Shown: positions 1-10,149 of the stretch, piece by piece
How positions within the stretch are numbered: the stretch's first letter is position 1
Layout of the letters: each line of letters starts with the position of its first letter
Assembly (NCBI GenBank): GCA_913049535.1
Contig: CAJWYF010000001.1
Span: forward strand, 1-64,000
From: an uncultured Synechococcus sp.
GTDB taxonomy: Bacteria; Cyanobacteriota; Cyanobacteriia; PCC-6307; Cyanobiaceae
Direction: 5' to 3'
Length of the DNA: 64,000 nt
Notes under the pieces: generated by a model
Databases searched by the model: none
Told to the model about the DNA's origin: nothing
Seen by the model: only the letters and a program-made list of their open reading frames with translations
Translations under genes and position numbers: made by a program

Positions 1-253
1 TCAACCCCTGACGTTCTCCCAGGCTGAGCTCACCGCGACGGCTGGCCCGGCGCAGCGGGTTGCGGCAGCGGGATTTCCACAACGCCACTCGATCGGGAAA
101 CGATTCCTGCAGCTGGAGTTGCTGGCAGCTCCAGACCATGGCTTCGCTGCCATGGAGATCAAGCGCCTCGATGGCCAGCAACAACAGGTCGAGCCGCTCC
201 ATCCCCCGGCGCGGCAGCCGGATCGGGGCGGGTGGTGCGGCAGATGCGATCAA
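1..253 (-). CDS. DUF3038-family protein, partial (C-terminus outside window)
   Basis: An open minus-strand frame runs off the left edge. Its translation (…RGMERLDLLLLAIEALDL…, …FPDRVALWKSRCRNPLRR…) matches what I recall of the cyanobacterial DUF3038 family, whose function is unknown. The coding-like sequence extends upstream to about 319, but there is no in-frame ATG or GTG there. A TTG at 253 is the longest conventional start; an ATG at 202 would cut into the conserved block. The ATG at 315 is in a different frame and meets a stop at 250-252. The gene is divergent from apt. Family assignment is fairly sure; the start is not. Confidence 0.6.
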   Translation of the reverse strand, partial: MIASAAPPAPIRLPRRGMERLDLLLLAIEALDLHGSEAMVWSCQQLQLQESFPDRVALWKSRCRNPLRRASRRGELSLGERQGL

Positions 254-313
254 GGCCTGTTGGCGATGCTGCGATGATGCCAGCCGGGCACTGATGCCGT
301 CATCCTTTCTGTC

Positions 314-862
314 ATGAGTTCAGACACCTCGACCGCCGGCCTCGATGCGCAATTGCGATCGCTGGTGCGTGATGTGCCTGATTTCCCCAAGCCAGGCATC
401 CTCTTCCGCGACCTCACGCCACTGATGCGTGATCCAGCGGCCTGGGAGCTGGTGTTGGGCGGACTGCAGCAGCGGCTGTCCCCACTGAAGCCAGAGCTGG
501 TGGTGGGTATTGAGGCCCGAGGCTTTCTGGTGGGCCACACCCTTGCGGTGACCATGGGACTTGGCTTTGTGCCGGTGCGTAAGCCCGGCAAATTGCCCGG
601 TCCAGTCGATGCGGTGGAGTACGACCTGGAGTACGGCAGCGACCGCCTCGAGATTGTCCAGGGCTCCTTGGCTGGGGGGTCGCGGGTGCTCGTGATCGAT
701 GACCTGTTGGCCACTGGCGGCACGGCCGCTGCCTGCGCTCAGCTTGTCCAGCAGGCTGGTGGTGTGCTTTGCGGCTTTGGCTTTGTTGCCGAGCTCTGCG
801 CGTTGGCGGGACGGGACAAGCTCACCTCAGGAGTGCCTGTGGAGGCGCTGATTCAGTACTGA
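314..862 (+). CDS. apt: Adenine phosphoribosyltransferase
   Basis: This 182-residue protein salvages adenine by coupling it to PRPP to give AMP. The type I phosphoribosyltransferase PRPP-binding motif [12 protein letters not shown] is at about residues 125-136. The N-terminal [17 protein letters not shown] segment is typical of bacterial Apt. Length is normal for the family. The ATG at 314 is used; no strong Shine-Dalgarno precedes it. It ends 14 bases before the convergent DUF2949 gene. Assignment is close to certain. Confidence 0.95.
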   Translation: MSSDTSTAGLDAQLRSLVRDVPDFPKPGILFRDLTPLMRDPAAWELVLGGLQQRLSPLKPELVVGIEARGFLVGHTLAVTMGLGFVPVRKPGKLPGPVDAVEYDLEYGSDRLEIVQGSLAGGSRVLVIDDLLATGGTAAACAQLVQQAGGVLCGFGFVAELCALAGRDKLTSGVPVEALIQY

Positions 863-876
863 TCCAACGCGACTTG

Positions 877-1122
877 TCAGCTTTGGTGCTCTTGCCAATC
901 CAGCACCTGATCAAGTTGCCCCAGGCTCAGTAGACCAAAGCGCCAGAGGGTCACCGCCAGTGGTGCCTGCTCCTGGATCGCTTGCCGAACGCCCAGGGCA
1001 AGGGCGTCCTCACTCAGGCCGATGTCTCGGCGCAGGTAGTCCACCAGGGCTGTGGGGGGAACAGGTTGTGGCGTGGTGGTGATCACCATGGCCGCAGGGG
1101 GGGGAGGTTGGAGAAAAGACAA
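877..1122 (-). CDS. DUF2949-family small protein
   Basis: An 81-residue soluble protein. After a Pro-rich N-terminus it carries ALVDYLRRDIGLSEDALALG and a C-terminal LWRFGLLSLGQLDQVLDW block, the pattern of cyanobacterial DUF2949. Function is unknown. It lies downstream of the UbiH-like gene on the same strand with a 54-base gap and converges on apt. An alternative start is the second Met (residue 12), which would remove the Pro-rich leader. Confidence 0.75.
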   Translation of the reverse strand: MSFLQPPPPAAMVITTTPQPVPPTALVDYLRRDIGLSEDALALGVRQAIQEQAPLAVTLWRFGLLSLGQLDQVLDWQEHQS

Positions 1123-1176
1123 TCCCTCCGGCCATGAGTGTGCCCATGGCTGGATCAGATGGCTGTTAAAAGCTCC

Positions 1177-2334
1177 TTAAGAGGGTTGATTATTTGGCTG
1201 CTGCCACCCCGTTGTCAAGAGCATTCCTTTTGGTCCGTATGTCGCCAAATTCAGGCTCCAGCGTCGCAGCGGGCTGCAACAGCTCAACATGCTGATTCCA
1301 AAGCGCCGCAGTGGCAGCAGCAGCCGATGGCGATTGGAAAACAGACGCACCAGCAGATCGGTCGCGATGAGCACCCCCAGCAGATCCAACCAACGGCGCT
1401 GGCTGTAGCGGCGCACCAGCAATCTCGGGGTGGTGCGCCGATCGCCAGCCAGCCGGGCCAGGGTTGCCACATCGCGCCAGCAGAGGTTGAGTCCCTGGCC
1501 TCCGACTGGATGGCAGCGGTGGGCGCTTTCGCCGCAAAGCAGGGTGCTGCCCCGTCCAAGGCGTGTGGCAAGGCGCCAATCCACGGGGAACCATGCCGGC
1601 TGATCCAGGAGTGCGGTGGTTGTGACCTCCTCGGGGAGGGCGTCATTGAGCTGCTCGAGGAAGGCGCTAGCGCTCAGCTGAATGCGCTGCTCACAGCGCT
1701 GTCGTGGCGCGCTCCAGACGATTTGGGTTTTGCCTTTTCCCAGGGGGAGCACAGCCAGCGGGCCCTCCGGGCGGAACACCTCCCAGGCGGTGGCCGGGTT
1801 GCACTGGTGATCAAGCTGAACGATGGCCGACAGGCATCCCTGGCGGTAGCGGAAGCCGCCGAAGCCAATGCCTAGGTTGTCGCGCGAGGGGGAGTTCCCC
1901 CCCTCGGCAATCACGGTCAGCTGTTCATCGTTGGCTGCCTCGGGTCCTGGCTCTCCCAGGTGCAGCTGCACCCCAGGGTGCTGGCGGCAAGCCGCGAGTA
2001 GTTCCTGCTGCAGCCCCTTGTGCTCAACAATCCAACCCACGGCATCGGGGGCCGTAAAGGCGGTTCGGCAGCGGCTGCCCTGGTCGAGAAGTTCAAGCCG
2101 ATCAAACGGCTGGCAGTGGGGTGCAACGGCGCGCCACAGCCCCAGTTGCTGCAGCAGCTCGCAGCTTGAATGGGTCAGGGCATAGGCCCGTCGCCTGCCC
2201 AGCAGCGCATCGGCATCCTGTGGGTCATGAAGCTTCACCTGCCAGCCCGATCGCGCTAATGCCAGAGCCGCCAGGCTGCCGGTGGGGCCGGCGCCCTGCA
2301 CCACGGCCGACTGTCCTGCAGCAGATCCGTTCAT
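1177..2334 (-). CDS. UbiH/COQ6-type FAD-dependent monooxygenase
   Basis: A 385-residue flavoprotein hydroxylase. The dinucleotide-binding motif VVQGAGPTGS is at residues 11-20. The second FAD-contact motif CGESAHRCHPVGGQGLN is at about 267-283, in the GD-motif position of aromatic or quinone-ring hydroxylases. The substrate cannot be read from sequence; a quinone or isoprenoid aromatic is plausible. The ATG at 2334 directly abuts the T-run of the hli terminator, leaving no room for a leader. GTG codons at residues 11-12 (near 2304) have an AGGA about 9 bases upstream and may be the real start. Confidence 0.8.
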   Translation of the reverse strand: MNGSAAGQSAVVQGAGPTGSLAALALARSGWQVKLHDPQDADALLGRRRAYALTHSSCELLQQLGLWRAVAPHCQPFDRLELLDQGSRCRTAFTAPDAVGWIVEHKGLQQELLAACRQHPGVQLHLGEPGPEAANDEQLTVIAEGGNSPSRDNLGIGFGGFRYRQGCLSAIVQLDHQCNPATAWEVFRPEGPLAVLPLGKGKTQIVWSAPRQRCEQRIQLSASAFLEQLNDALPEEVTTTALLDQPAWFPVDWRLATRLGRGSTLLCGESAHRCHPVGGQGLNLCWRDVATLARLAGDRRTTPRLLVRRYSQRRWLDLLGVLIATDLLVRLFSNRHRLLLPLRRFGISMLSCCSPLRRWSLNLATYGPKGMLLTTGWQQPNNQPS

Positions 2335-2366
2335 AAAAAAACCCGCGACAGAAATTCTGCCGCGGG
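2335..2366 (-). terminator. Rho-independent terminator of the hli gene
   Basis: On the minus strand CCCGCGGCAGAA pairs with TTCTGTCGCGGG across a tiny loop, with a single G-U wobble. The 3' arm runs straight into TTTTTTT. It follows the hli stop by about 30 bases. Its T-run touches the annotated start of the next minus-strand gene. Confidence 0.85.
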
Positions 2367-2397
2367 GATGTCGCTAATTGCGAGAGGTCTGGGGCGA

Positions 2398-2652
2398 TCA
2401 GCCGATTCCCAGCAGTCCTTTGGTGAAGGCTTCGCCACCGAGGGCGAGCTCAGTGGCAAGCAGGGCGATGAAACCGAGCATGGCCATGCGGCCGTTGAGT
2501 TTCTCAGCACGCTCGTGGAAACCCCAACCGTTCTCAGCTGCAACCACCTGCATGCGGGGCTCGGCGGCGAAAGCATTTAGGCGACCACCGTCTTCGGTGG
2601 TCACAACAGCACCGCGCATGCTGGTGGTATCGCTGGGGGTCGAAGAGGTCAT
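2398..2652 (-). CDS. hli: High-light-inducible protein (Hlip, CAB/ELIP/HLIP family)
   Basis: An 84-residue single-helix chlorophyll-binding-type protein. The family motif is visible as [15 protein letters not shown] (ExxN/xxRxAM pattern) at about residues 47-61, followed by a hydrophobic helix. Hlips bind chlorophyll and carotenoid and protect photosystems and chlorophyll-synthesis complexes. AAGGA lies just upstream of the ATG. The gene has its own promoter-like boxes and a strong terminator, so it is probably monocistronic. Its position directly downstream of chlH fits a shared role in pigment homeostasis. Which Hlip subtype it is cannot be told. Confidence 0.92.
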   Translation of the reverse strand: MTSSTPSDTTSMRGAVVTTEDGGRLNAFAAEPRMQVVAAENGWGFHERAEKLNGRMAMLGFIALLATELALGGEAFTKGLLGIG

Positions 2653-2673
2653 AACGATCCTTGTTCTCTACGT

Positions 2674-2701
2674 ATCGTAACGCAATGTTTCGATCTGTAA
2701 A
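2674..2701 (-). promoter_or_regulatory. Candidate sigma70-type promoter of hli
   Basis: On the minus strand TTTACA (2701-2696) is followed after 16 bases by TACGAT (2679-2674), then about 20 bases to the hli ATG. The boxes fit a type 1 promoter. No tandem HLR1-type repeat recognised by RpaB could be identified. Confidence 0.45.
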
Positions 2702-2718
2702 GCCCCTCTTGCGCTTCC

Positions 2719-5700
2719 TTAATTGCTGACTCCTTCGATGCGGTCCTCGATCTCCTGGTAGAGATCCTGCAGCTGCTGAATGTTCTCGTCACTGGTCTCC
2801 CAGTAACCACGTCCATTGACCTCAAGCAGGGTGCTGACGATGCGGCGGAAGCTGTGGGGGTTGAGGTCCATCAGCCGTTTGCGCATCTCGGGGTCGTTGA
2901 TGAAGGTGTCATTGGCTTCTTCGTAGACGAAGTTGTCCACGGCGCCGCTGGTGGCACTCCAGCCAAGGGTGAAATTCAGGCGTTTGGCGACTTCGCGCAC
3001 CCCCTCGTAGCCGGAATTGAGCATGCCCTCGTACCACTTGGGATTAAGCAGCTTGGTGCGCGAGTCCAGCCGGATGGTTTCACTCAAGCTCCGCACCTGG
3101 GCATTGGCCGTGGTGGTGTCGGCGATGTAGCTCGAAGGCTCTTTGCCGTCATCACGCAAGCCTTTGATCAACTTGGTGGGGTCTGAGTCGAAGTAGTGAC
3201 TGACATCTGTCAGGGAGATTTCAGCTGAATCAAGATTCTGGAAGGTGACATCAGCGGTCTTCATGGCTGATTCGAACACCTCACGCTTTTGATCCATCTC
3301 GCCAGGATTGTCAGCATTGAAGGCGAAGGTCTTGCGGTTGAGGTACATCTCCTGCAGCTCGTTCTCCTCTTCCCAGCTGCTGTTCTCCACCGCCAGGTTC
3401 ACGTTGGAGCTGTAGCTGCCGCTGGCATTGGAGAAGACGCGCGTGGCCGCATCCCGCAGGCTCGTGCCCTGCGACTCGGCCTGCTCCTGGGCATGGGCTC
3501 GAACGAAGTTCTGATCGAGCGGCTCCTTGGCCTCTGCGGCCATCTTCACGCCCTGATCGATCAGCGCCATCTGGTTGATGAACAGATCGCGGAACACACC
3601 GGAGCAGTTCACCACCACATCAATGCGGGGACGGCCCAGTTCTTCAAGGGGAATCAATTCCAGCTTGTTGACGCGGCCGAGGGAGTCGGGCACTGGACGC
3701 ACACCGATGAACCAGAGGATCTGAGCGAGGGACTCCCCATAGGTCTTGATGTTGTCCGTGCCCCAAAGCACGCAGGCAATGGTTTCAGGCCAGGCCCCTT
3801 GCTCGGCCTTCTGGCGTTCGATCAACCGATCCACCACCACCTTGGCAGCGGCGACAGCGGCGCGGGTGGGAATGGCCTGCGGATCAAGGGCGTGGATGTT
3901 CTTGCCGCTGGGCAGCACGCCTGGGTTGCGGATTGGATCACCGCCTGGTCCTGGCAGGACGTATTCCCCATCAAGGGCTTTGAGCAGGCTTTCCATTTCC
4001 TGGTCAGCGCAGACCTGCTCCAGGCAGAAACGCAAGTAGCTGAACAGCGTCTCCAGCTCTTCAGGGTTTACGGAACCGAAGCCGGCTTGGCGGCAGGCGC
4101 TCAGCCAGGGGCTGGGCAGCTTGATGCCGACGCGCTCAAGCAGCTTCAGCAGCCAGCCGAAGTTCTGCTGCAGGGTGACGCGACCATCCCGCCCGGTCAC
4201 GGCCTTGACCATGGCTCCAACAGCCAGTCGGCAGGTTTCCGTGATCTTTTGGTTCAGCTCAACATCAGCCAGCACACCCTCGTCGTTGCCGCGGTACACC
4301 GCTTCGATCGTGCGATCAATGCTTTCTGCCAGCAATGCAGGCAACGAACGGATGCCGTCCTCCTCCCGTTCGAGGGCTGCAATGTTCACCAGCGTGGCGA
4401 TGGCCTCCTCGGCTGTGGGCGGTTTGCCGATGGTGTGCAGACCACAGGGCAGCAGCCGGCTTTCAATCTCCATCAACTGGCGGTACACCGCCCCGACGAC
4501 CCCATCGCGCTGCTCTTCATTCAGCTCAGAGGCGTCCTGATCGGGCAGCGTGACGTCCTTGTCGAGGTTGCAGAGACGTGAGGTCTCGACGATGGCGTTG
4601 ACGATCTGGACACCACGGCTGCTCTCGCGCAGCTGCTGGTAGGAGCCCACCAACTCGCCCAGTTCCTTGAGCCCTTTGTAGAGACCAGCATTTTCAGCCG
4701 GTGGGGTGAGATAGCTGATCGTGGAGGCGTAGCCACGGCGCTTGGCGATCGTGGCCTCCGAGGGGTTATTAGCCGCGTAGTAATAGAGATTGGGCAGAGC
4801 ACCGATCAGGCTGTCGGGGTAGCAGGTCTCACTCATGCCCATCTGCTTGCCAGGCATGAATTCCAGCGAGCCGTGGGTGCCGAAGTGCAGCACGGCATCG
4901 GCGCCCCAGATCTTTTCGAGATAGGTGTAGTAAGCGGCAAAGCCGTGGTGAGGGCTGGCGCTGCGCGAATAAAGCAGACGCATCGGGTCACCCTCATAGC
5001 CAAAGGTGGGCTGCACGCCGATGAAGACGTTGCCGAAGTGGCGGCCAAACACCAGCAGGTTCTGCCCATCGCTGTTGAGCTCACCAGGGGCTTTGCCCCA
5101 GTTCTCCTCAAGGCGCTGGTGGTAAGGCGTCAGGCGCTCGTACTCCTCAACGCTCATGCGATGGGCAATCGCCAGTTCAGGGGCCCCTTCGAGCGCTTCA
5201 GCATCGGTGAGCACCAAGTCCATCAACGCCTTGGGGCTGGCGGGCACATCGCCTACCTGATAGCCGCGGTTGCGCATCTCCTCGAGCACTCGGTGGATCG
5301 AACCGAAGACATCGAGGTATGCGGCGGTGCCCACATTTCCTTTGTCCGGAGGGAAGCTGAAGACCGTGATCGCCAGCTTCTTTTCCGTGCGTGGCTTGGC
5401 GCGCAGGTTGGCCCAGCGGATGGCGCGCCCGGCAATGGCATCCACCCGGTCCTGCAGGGTGTGGGCCTTGCCGGTGGCATCGTCGCGACCGCTGAGCACG
5501 ATCGGTTCGATGGCCCCATCGAGCTCGGGGATGGCGATCTGCAGTGCCACCTGCACCGGATGCAGTCCCAGGTCGCTGGCCTCCCACTCCTGGGTGGTCT
5601 GGAACACCAGAGGTAACGCCACCATGTACGGGCGGTTGAGGCGCTTGAGGGTCTCGATCGCTTTGGGGTGGTCCTGCCGCGCTGGACCGCCCACCAGGGC

Positions 5701-6708
5701 AAAACCGGTTAGGGAGACGGCCGCATCCACCAGCGAGCGGTCGGGGTTGAGGGGATCAAAGAAAAAGCTGTTGACGGGTTTGGAGAAGTCCAGACCGCCG
5801 CAGAAGACGGGAATCACGCGGGCGCCGCGGTATTCCAGCTCCTGGATCAGCGCCACGTAGTGGGCGTCATCCCCGGTGACGATATGGCTGCGCTGGAGCA
5901 CCAGACCGATCAGGGGGCCGCTGCCCACCTCGCTGCGGCTGTCGTACCAATTCAGATATTCCTTGAGGTCCTCAAACATGGACGGAGCCAGGGGGTGCCA
6001 GATGCCCTGGTCGGGGAAGACCACCGGCTCGGCCACCTCGATGCTGGGGCGTGCGGCGTCCCCACTGGGGTAGACGTACTTGTCCGCCAGCATCAGCAGG
6101 AAGTTCCGCAGGTTGTCCGGCGTGCCACCCAGCCAGTACTGGAAGCTGAGCATGAAGCTGCGGGCGTCCTGCGCCTTCTCCACCGGCAGGTACTTCAGCA
6201 CCGTCGGCAGGGTGTTTAGCAGCTTGAGCATGGCGTCTTGAAAGCCAGCTCCGCCGGCTTCCTTGCGCTTGCGCATGAAGTTGGCAATCGCGCTCTTGCT
6301 CTGGCCCAGCTGGGCCATCGAGAAGCTGCCCAGTTTGTTCAGCCGCATCACCTCGGGCATCGAGGGGAAGACGACTGCGGCTTTGAGGCGGTCGCGGTGC
6401 GGAGCCACAGCATCGACCACCTTCTGGGCCAGATCTTCAATGAAGATCAGCGAGGCGATGAAGACATCGGCCTCAGCCACATCGGCGCAGAACTGGGCGT
6501 AGTTCTCCGGGTCGCGCAGCTCCTCGATCAGGTACCCCGAGAGGTCCACGGCCAGATCACCGCCCAGGGCATTCAGGCTGTTGGCCGCTTGGGTGAGGGC
6601 GTTCTGGTACTGGGGCTCGAGCACCACGTAGACCGCCCGCATAACAGACCGGCCTTCAGCTGCTTCTGGGGTGATGCGACGGCTGGAGGAGCGGACCTGG
6701 GTGAACAT
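2719..6708 (-). CDS. chlH: Magnesium chelatase subunit H
   Basis: A 1329-residue protein, full length for ChlH/BchH. It binds protoporphyrin IX and, with ChlI and ChlD, inserts Mg2+ in the first committed step of chlorophyll synthesis. The N-terminal [20 protein letters not shown], the central [18 protein letters not shown] segment and the C-terminal [13 protein letters not shown] segment are characteristic CobN/Mg-chelatase H blocks. An upstream extension with internal Met at residue 23 (MRAVYV) leaves the start slightly uncertain. It is divergent from dapB and followed by hli. Confidence 0.97.
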   Translation of the reverse strand: MFTQVRSSSRRITPEAAEGRSVMRAVYVVLEPQYQNALTQAANSLNALGGDLAVDLSGYLIEELRDPENYAQFCADVAEADVFIASLIFIEDLAQKVVDAVAPHRDRLKAAVVFPSMPEVMRLNKLGSFSMAQLGQSKSAIANFMRKRKEAGGAGFQDAMLKLLNTLPTVLKYLPVEKAQDARSFMLSFQYWLGGTPDNLRNFLLMLADKYVYPSGDAARPSIEVAEPVVFPDQGIWHPLAPSMFEDLKEYLNWYDSRSEVGSGPLIGLVLQRSHIVTGDDAHYVALIQELEYRGARVIPVFCGGLDFSKPVNSFFFDPLNPDRSLVDAAVSLTGFALVGGPARQDHPKAIETLKRLNRPYMVALPLVFQTTQEWEASDLGLHPVQVALQIAIPELDGAIEPIVLSGRDDATGKAHTLQDRVDAIAGRAIRWANLRAKPRTEKKLAITVFSFPPDKGNVGTAAYLDVFGSIHRVLEEMRNRGYQVGDVPASPKALMDLVLTDAEALEGAPELAIAHRMSVEEYERLTPYHQRLEENWGKAPGELNSDGQNLLVFGRHFGNVFIGVQPTFGYEGDPMRLLYSRSASPHHGFAAYYTYLEKIWGADAVLHFGTHGSLEFMPGKQMGMSETCYPDSLIGALPNLYYYAANNPSEATIAKRRGYASTISYLTPPAENAGLYKGLKELGELVGSYQQLRESSRGVQIVNAIVETSRLCNLDKDVTLPDQDASELNEEQRDGVVGAVYRQLMEIESRLLPCGLHTIGKPPTAEEAIATLVNIAALEREEDGIRSLPALLAESIDRTIEAVYRGNDEGVLADVELNQKITETCRLAVGAMVKAVTGRDGRVTLQQNFGWLLKLLERVGIKLPSPWLSACRQAGFGSVNPEELETLFSYLRFCLEQVCADQEMESLLKALDGEYVLPGPGGDPIRNPGVLPSGKNIHALDPQAIPTRAAVAAAKVVVDRLIERQKAEQGAWPETIACVLWGTDNIKTYGESLAQILWFIGVRPVPDSLGRVNKLELIPLEELGRPRIDVVVNCSGVFRDLFINQMALIDQGVKMAAEAKEPLDQNFVRAHAQEQAESQGTSLRDAATRVFSNASGSYSSNVNLAVENSSWEEENELQEMYLNRKTFAFNADNPGEMDQKREVFESAMKTADVTFQNLDSAEISLTDVSHYFDSDPTKLIKGLRDDGKEPSSYIADTTTANAQVRSLSETIRLDSRTKLLNPKWYEGMLNSGYEGVREVAKRLNFTLGWSATSGAVDNFVYEEANDTFINDPEMRKRLMDLNPHSFRRIVSTLLEVNGRGYWETSDENIQQLQDLYQEIEDRIEGVSN

Positions 6709-6775
6709 GCGCGCGGGCTAGCGATTAGGAAAGATTACGGACAGACTCGACCCCGTGCGGCGGGAGTAGCGCTTT

Positions 6776-7597
6776 ATGACAGACCAGATCCCAGTCGTGG
6801 TGGCCGGTGCCCTCGGTCGGATGGGCGCCGAAGTGATCAAAACGATCCAAGGAGCCGAGGACTGCAAGCTGGTAGGGGCGATCGACACTTGCCCTGGCAA
6901 AGAGGGGGAGGATGCCGGCCTTGCGCTGGGGCTCGGCGAGCTTGATGTGGCCCTCAGCGGCGACTTTGAAGGGTCGCTGTGTCTGGTCAGCCAACAGCAC
7001 CCCGGAGCGGTTCTGGTGGATTTCACCCACCCCAAGGTGGTTTACGAGCACACCCGTGCCGCCATCGCCTATGGCGTCACCCCCGTCATCGGGACCACCG
7101 GCCTCTCGCCTGAGCAGCTGCAGGAGCTGGCTGGTTTTGCCGAAAAGGCCTCGATGGGGGCTGCTGTGATCCCCAATTTTTCGGTCGGCATGGTGCTGCT
7201 TCAGCAAGCGGCTGCAGCTGCAGCCCGCTTCTATGACCATGCGGAGTTGGTGGAGCTGCATCACAACCGCAAGGCTGATGCCCCCAGCGGCACCTGCATC
7301 AAAACTGCTGAATTAATGGAGGATCTGGGCAAGCAGTTCAATGCCCAGGAGGTGGACGAGCACGAGACATTGACCGGTAGCCGCGGCGGCGAGCGTGCCA
7401 GTGGCTTGCGGCTCCACGCCATCCGTCTGCCCGGTTTGGTGGCCCATCAGGAAGTGCAGTTCGGCGCGCCAGGTGAGCGCTACGTGCTGCGCCATGACAC
7501 CTTTGATCGGGCCTCCTACATGCCCGGGGTGCTGCTCACGATTCGCAAGGTGCGTCAGCTGCAGGGTCTGGTGTACGGCCTTGAGCGCCTGATCTGA
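6776..7597 (+). CDS. dapB: 4-hydroxy-tetrahydrodipicolinate reductase
   Basis: A 273-residue enzyme of the diaminopimelate/lysine pathway that reduces HTPA with NAD(P)H. The Rossmann motif [11 protein letters not shown] is at residues 7-17, a GTTGLS loop lies mid-protein, and the signature [14 protein letters not shown] holds the catalytic His and Lys. Length is normal. It is divergent from chlH across about 67 bases and is followed by a membrane-protein gene on the same strand after 23 bases. Confidence 0.96.
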   Translation: MTDQIPVVVAGALGRMGAEVIKTIQGAEDCKLVGAIDTCPGKEGEDAGLALGLGELDVALSGDFEGSLCLVSQQHPGAVLVDFTHPKVVYEHTRAAIAYGVTPVIGTTGLSPEQLQELAGFAEKASMGAAVIPNFSVGMVLLQQAAAAAARFYDHAELVELHHNRKADAPSGTCIKTAELMEDLGKQFNAQEVDEHETLTGSRGGERASGLRLHAIRLPGLVAHQEVQFGAPGERYVLRHDTFDRASYMPGVLLTIRKVRQLQGLVYGLERLI

Positions 7598-7620
7598 CCG
7601 CCGATTGGGACACTGGTGCG

Positions 7621-8265
7621 ATGCTTCTTCCTCTCAAGCCAGGTGAGCTGCAGCGGTTGATCCCTGCGGTAGCAAGCGGCCCGCAGTTCTCCCATTGCTC
7701 AGGCTCACCCCAGCAGCTGTTGCAGCGGGTGCTGATCTCCTCGATCGGTGGCGTCATCCCCCTCCTCATTTCGGGGGGAAGCTTTGGAAGCCGTTGGGGC
7801 AGCGTCTGGCTGGTGGTGGGGCTGGTGATGCTCCTTTACATCCTCTGGGGGCCGATCGTTGAGGCGGGCAGCCGTAATGCCCAGCTGCGCCGCTTTCCCG
7901 CCGCTGCTTTGTTTGAAGGTGAGATCGCTGACCTGTTCACCCGCGAGCGACTGGAGGGCCGCCAGGAGACCACGGACCGTCTCGGGCGGCTGGAAACGGT
8001 CGAAAACCGCCGCACCTGGCTCTGCCTCGAGCTCGAGGACGAGGAGGGCTATCTGGGGCAACTGAGGTTTCCACTGGATAAGAAGCACAAAGCCCTGAGG
8101 CGGGGCATGGTGATTCGCTGTCTTGTCCTGGCTGAGCGTCCTGACTTCTCCCGCATCGCTCGCATCAGCGATGGCTGGGTGCCCCAGGCGCGGCTGTGGG
8201 TTGGCGAATACCCCTATCTGCTGCGTCCAGCGTTCGAGGAGCTCTGCCTCAAGCGATTGGGCTGA
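7621..8265 (+). CDS. Conserved cyanobacterial membrane protein, unknown function
   Basis: A 214-residue protein. After about 35 soluble residues there are two hydrophobic segments (LISSIGGVIPLLISGG, then WLVVGLVMLLYILWGPIV), followed by a roughly 140-residue soluble region rich in charged residues with an RFP..ALFEGEI motif. It resembles conserved cyanobacterial proteins sometimes labelled as cytochrome b6f cofactor-assembly (complex C, CCB-type) factors, but I cannot confirm that. Its end overlaps the 3' end of convergent folP by 17 bases. Confidence 0.65.
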   Translation: MLLPLKPGELQRLIPAVASGPQFSHCSGSPQQLLQRVLISSIGGVIPLLISGGSFGSRWGSVWLVVGLVMLLYILWGPIVEAGSRNAQLRRFPAAALFEGEIADLFTRERLEGRQETTDRLGRLETVENRRTWLCLELEDEEGYLGQLRFPLDKKHKALRRGMVIRCLVLAERPDFSRIARISDGWVPQARLWVGEYPYLLRPAFEELCLKRLG

Positions 8266-9130
8266 GGGGCTCGCGGCGCGGCCAGAGCGCATCGGCCATC
8301 CGGCAGATCTGGCTGATGGGCCCCACGTCATGCACCCGAATCACCCGCGCTCCGCCGGCAATCGCACGACAGACGCTGGCCGCGGTGCCCCACACGCGCG
8401 CTTTGGGGCGGGGTTCATTCAGCACATCCCCAATGAACCGTTTGCGCGAGGGCCCCAACAACAGGGGGAAACCATGGGCGGCCAGTTGCGGCAGTGCTTC
8501 CAGCAGCATCAGGTTGTGCTGCGTGGTCTTGGCAAAGCCAAGGCCGGGATCCCAGAGAATCTGATCGGCGCTGACCCCGGCGTTCAAGGCTGCATCCGTG
8601 CGCGCCATCAGTTCATGTTCCACCTCTGTGGACACCGCGCTGTAGGAGGCCAGATCATTCATCGTGCGGGCATCGCCGCGGCGGTGCATCAGCACGTAAG
8701 GGCAGTTGCGCTCAGCGATGAGGGGCAGCATCGCTGCATCGCCAAGACCGCCGGAGACATCATTGATCCAGTCGGCGCCGGCATCGAGGGCAGCAGCAGC
8801 CACCGGCGCCAGGAACGTATCGATCGACAGCAGCAGTCCACTGGGCAGATCACCGTCCCGTCGCGCGCTCACCAGCTGCTCCAGCACGGGCAGCAGGCGC
8901 CTGAGTTCCTCTTCAGCTCCGACATCGACCGCCCCGGGGCGGGTGCTCTGCGCCCCGATGTCCAACAGATCAGCACCTTGTGCCGCCATACGGCGAGCAG
9001 CCCGGCAGGCTTGCTGCGGCTGCAGGTGGAGGCCTCCGTCGCTGAAGGAGTCCGGCGTGATGTTGAGGATCGCCATGACCGCCGTGTGTGTGCCCCAAGG
9101 GCAGCGACGGTCACTGGCGGCCGTGGTCAT
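8249..9130 (-). CDS. folP: Dihydropteroate synthase
   Basis: A 293-residue folate-pathway enzyme joining p-aminobenzoate to 6-hydroxymethyl-dihydropterin diphosphate. Signature blocks are present in order: [15 protein letters not shown] at about residues 19-33, [18 protein letters not shown], and the C-terminal GPSRKRFIG. It overlaps tpiA by four bases (ATGA), indicating translational coupling. The 3' end overlaps the convergent upstream gene by 17 bases. Confidence 0.95.
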   Translation of the reverse strand: MTTAASDRRCPWGTHTAVMAILNITPDSFSDGGLHLQPQQACRAARRMAAQGADLLDIGAQSTRPGAVDVGAEEELRRLLPVLEQLVSARRDGDLPSGLLLSIDTFLAPVAAAALDAGADWINDVSGGLGDAAMLPLIAERNCPYVLMHRRGDARTMNDLASYSAVSTEVEHELMARTDAALNAGVSADQILWDPGLGFAKTTQHNLMLLEALPQLAAHGFPLLLGPSRKRFIGDVLNEPRPKARVWGTAASVCRAIAGGARVIRVHDVGPISQICRMADALWPRREPLSPIA

Positions 9131-9876
9131 GCTGCTGCCACTTCGTAGTTGGCGATGCGCGCAAAGCCGACGGGATCGAGCGAGGCACCACCCACCAGGA
9201 CGCCGTCGATGTCTGACTGGGCCATCAGTTCATCAATGTTGCCTGGCTTGACCGAGCCGCCGTACTGAATGGTCAGATCCGGGTAGCCCACCCAATTGCG
9301 GATGAGCCCGCAGACGCGGTTCGCTTCATCGGAGGCGCAGGTCTTTCCAGTGCCAATGGCCCAGATGGGTTCGTAGGCCACAACCAGTTTGCTGGGATCG
9401 ATGCCATCCATGCCCTGTTCAACCTGACGGCGAATCACCCGTTCGGTTTCACCTGCTTCTCGCTGACTGTCGCTTTCGCCGACGCAGAGGATCGGAATCA
9501 AACCGGCGGCCTGAGAGGCGCGGGCTCGGTGGTTGATCTGTTCGTCACTTTCACTGAAGTATTTGCGCGGTTCGCTGTGGCCAACGATGGTGTACTTCAC
9601 CCCGAATTCCTGCAGCATGGCTGGGGAGATCTCGCCTGTGAACGCACCTTTGCCTTCCCAATGGACGTTCTGGCTGGAGAGCTGGACCCTGCTGCCGCTG
9701 AGGGCCTGCTCCATGGCAGCAATGGCCGTGAACGGGGGGGCGAGCACCACGGTGCGCTCAGTGGGGGTGTTGGCCACCAGGGGCATGAAGTCCTGGGCAA
9801 AGGCACGGGCCTCCGCACAGGTCATGTGCATTTTCCAGTTACCGGCGATCACCACCGGACGGGACGCAGTGCTCAC
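9127..9876 (-). CDS. tpiA: Triosephosphate isomerase
   Basis: A 249-residue TIM-barrel enzyme interconverting DHAP and glyceraldehyde-3-phosphate in glycolysis and the Calvin cycle. Active-site residues are visible: Asn13/Lys15 in GNWKM, His100 in VGHSEPR and Glu169 in [13 protein letters not shown]. The phosphate-binding YGGSVKPGN and LVGGASL loops follow. It is the first gene of a tpiA-folP pair. Confidence 0.97.
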   Translation of the reverse strand: MSTASRPVVIAGNWKMHMTCAEARAFAQDFMPLVANTPTERTVVLAPPFTAIAAMEQALSGSRVQLSSQNVHWEGKGAFTGEISPAMLQEFGVKYTIVGHSEPRKYFSESDEQINHRARASQAAGLIPILCVGESDSQREAGETERVIRRQVEQGMDGIDPSKLVVAYEPIWAIGTGKTCASDEANRVCGLIRNWVGYPDLTIQYGGSVKPGNIDELMAQSDIDGVLVGGASLDPVGFARIANYEVAAA

Positions 9877-9903
9877 CCGTTCTGCTGCGAAGGGTTGACG
9901 AGC

Positions 9904-10113
9904 CTAGAGGGTGGTTGATCCCCCATCTCCAGCCTGAGCCTCGATTGTGAAGCTGCGTCCGGCAAGCTCCACCACATCGCCAGCGCAGAGTTTGCGGCCA
10001 CGACGGGTCTCCATAGCGCCGTTAACCCGTACCTCGCCCTGCTGGATGCGGATCTTGGCCTCTCCACCAGTGGAGACAAGGCCCTGAAACTTCAGGTGCT
10101 GATCGAGTCGCAT
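9904..10113 (-). CDS. S4-domain RNA-binding protein (YbcJ-like)
   Basis: A 69-residue protein consisting almost entirely of one S4 domain: MRLDQHLKFQGLVSTGGEAK, then VRVNGAMETRRGRKL and GDVVEL. Such proteins bind structured RNA, often ribosomal. It lies 27 bases upstream of tpiA on the same strand and may be cotranscribed with it, and is divergent from the ABC exporter. Confidence 0.85.
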   Translation of the reverse strand: MRLDQHLKFQGLVSTGGEAKIRIQQGEVRVNGAMETRRGRKLCAGDVVELAGRSFTIEAQAGDGGSTTL

Positions 10114-10149
10114 GGCAGCTGCTGCAAGCGAGGCGCGTAGCCTGCCGCC

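Noticed and set aside
3289-4581. 430-codon plus-strand open frame
   Set aside because: It lies wholly antisense to chlH and reflects high-GC codon bias; its His/Gln/Leu-rich translation matches no family.
8123-9148. 341-codon plus-strand frame
   Set aside because: Antisense to folP, which has all its signature motifs.
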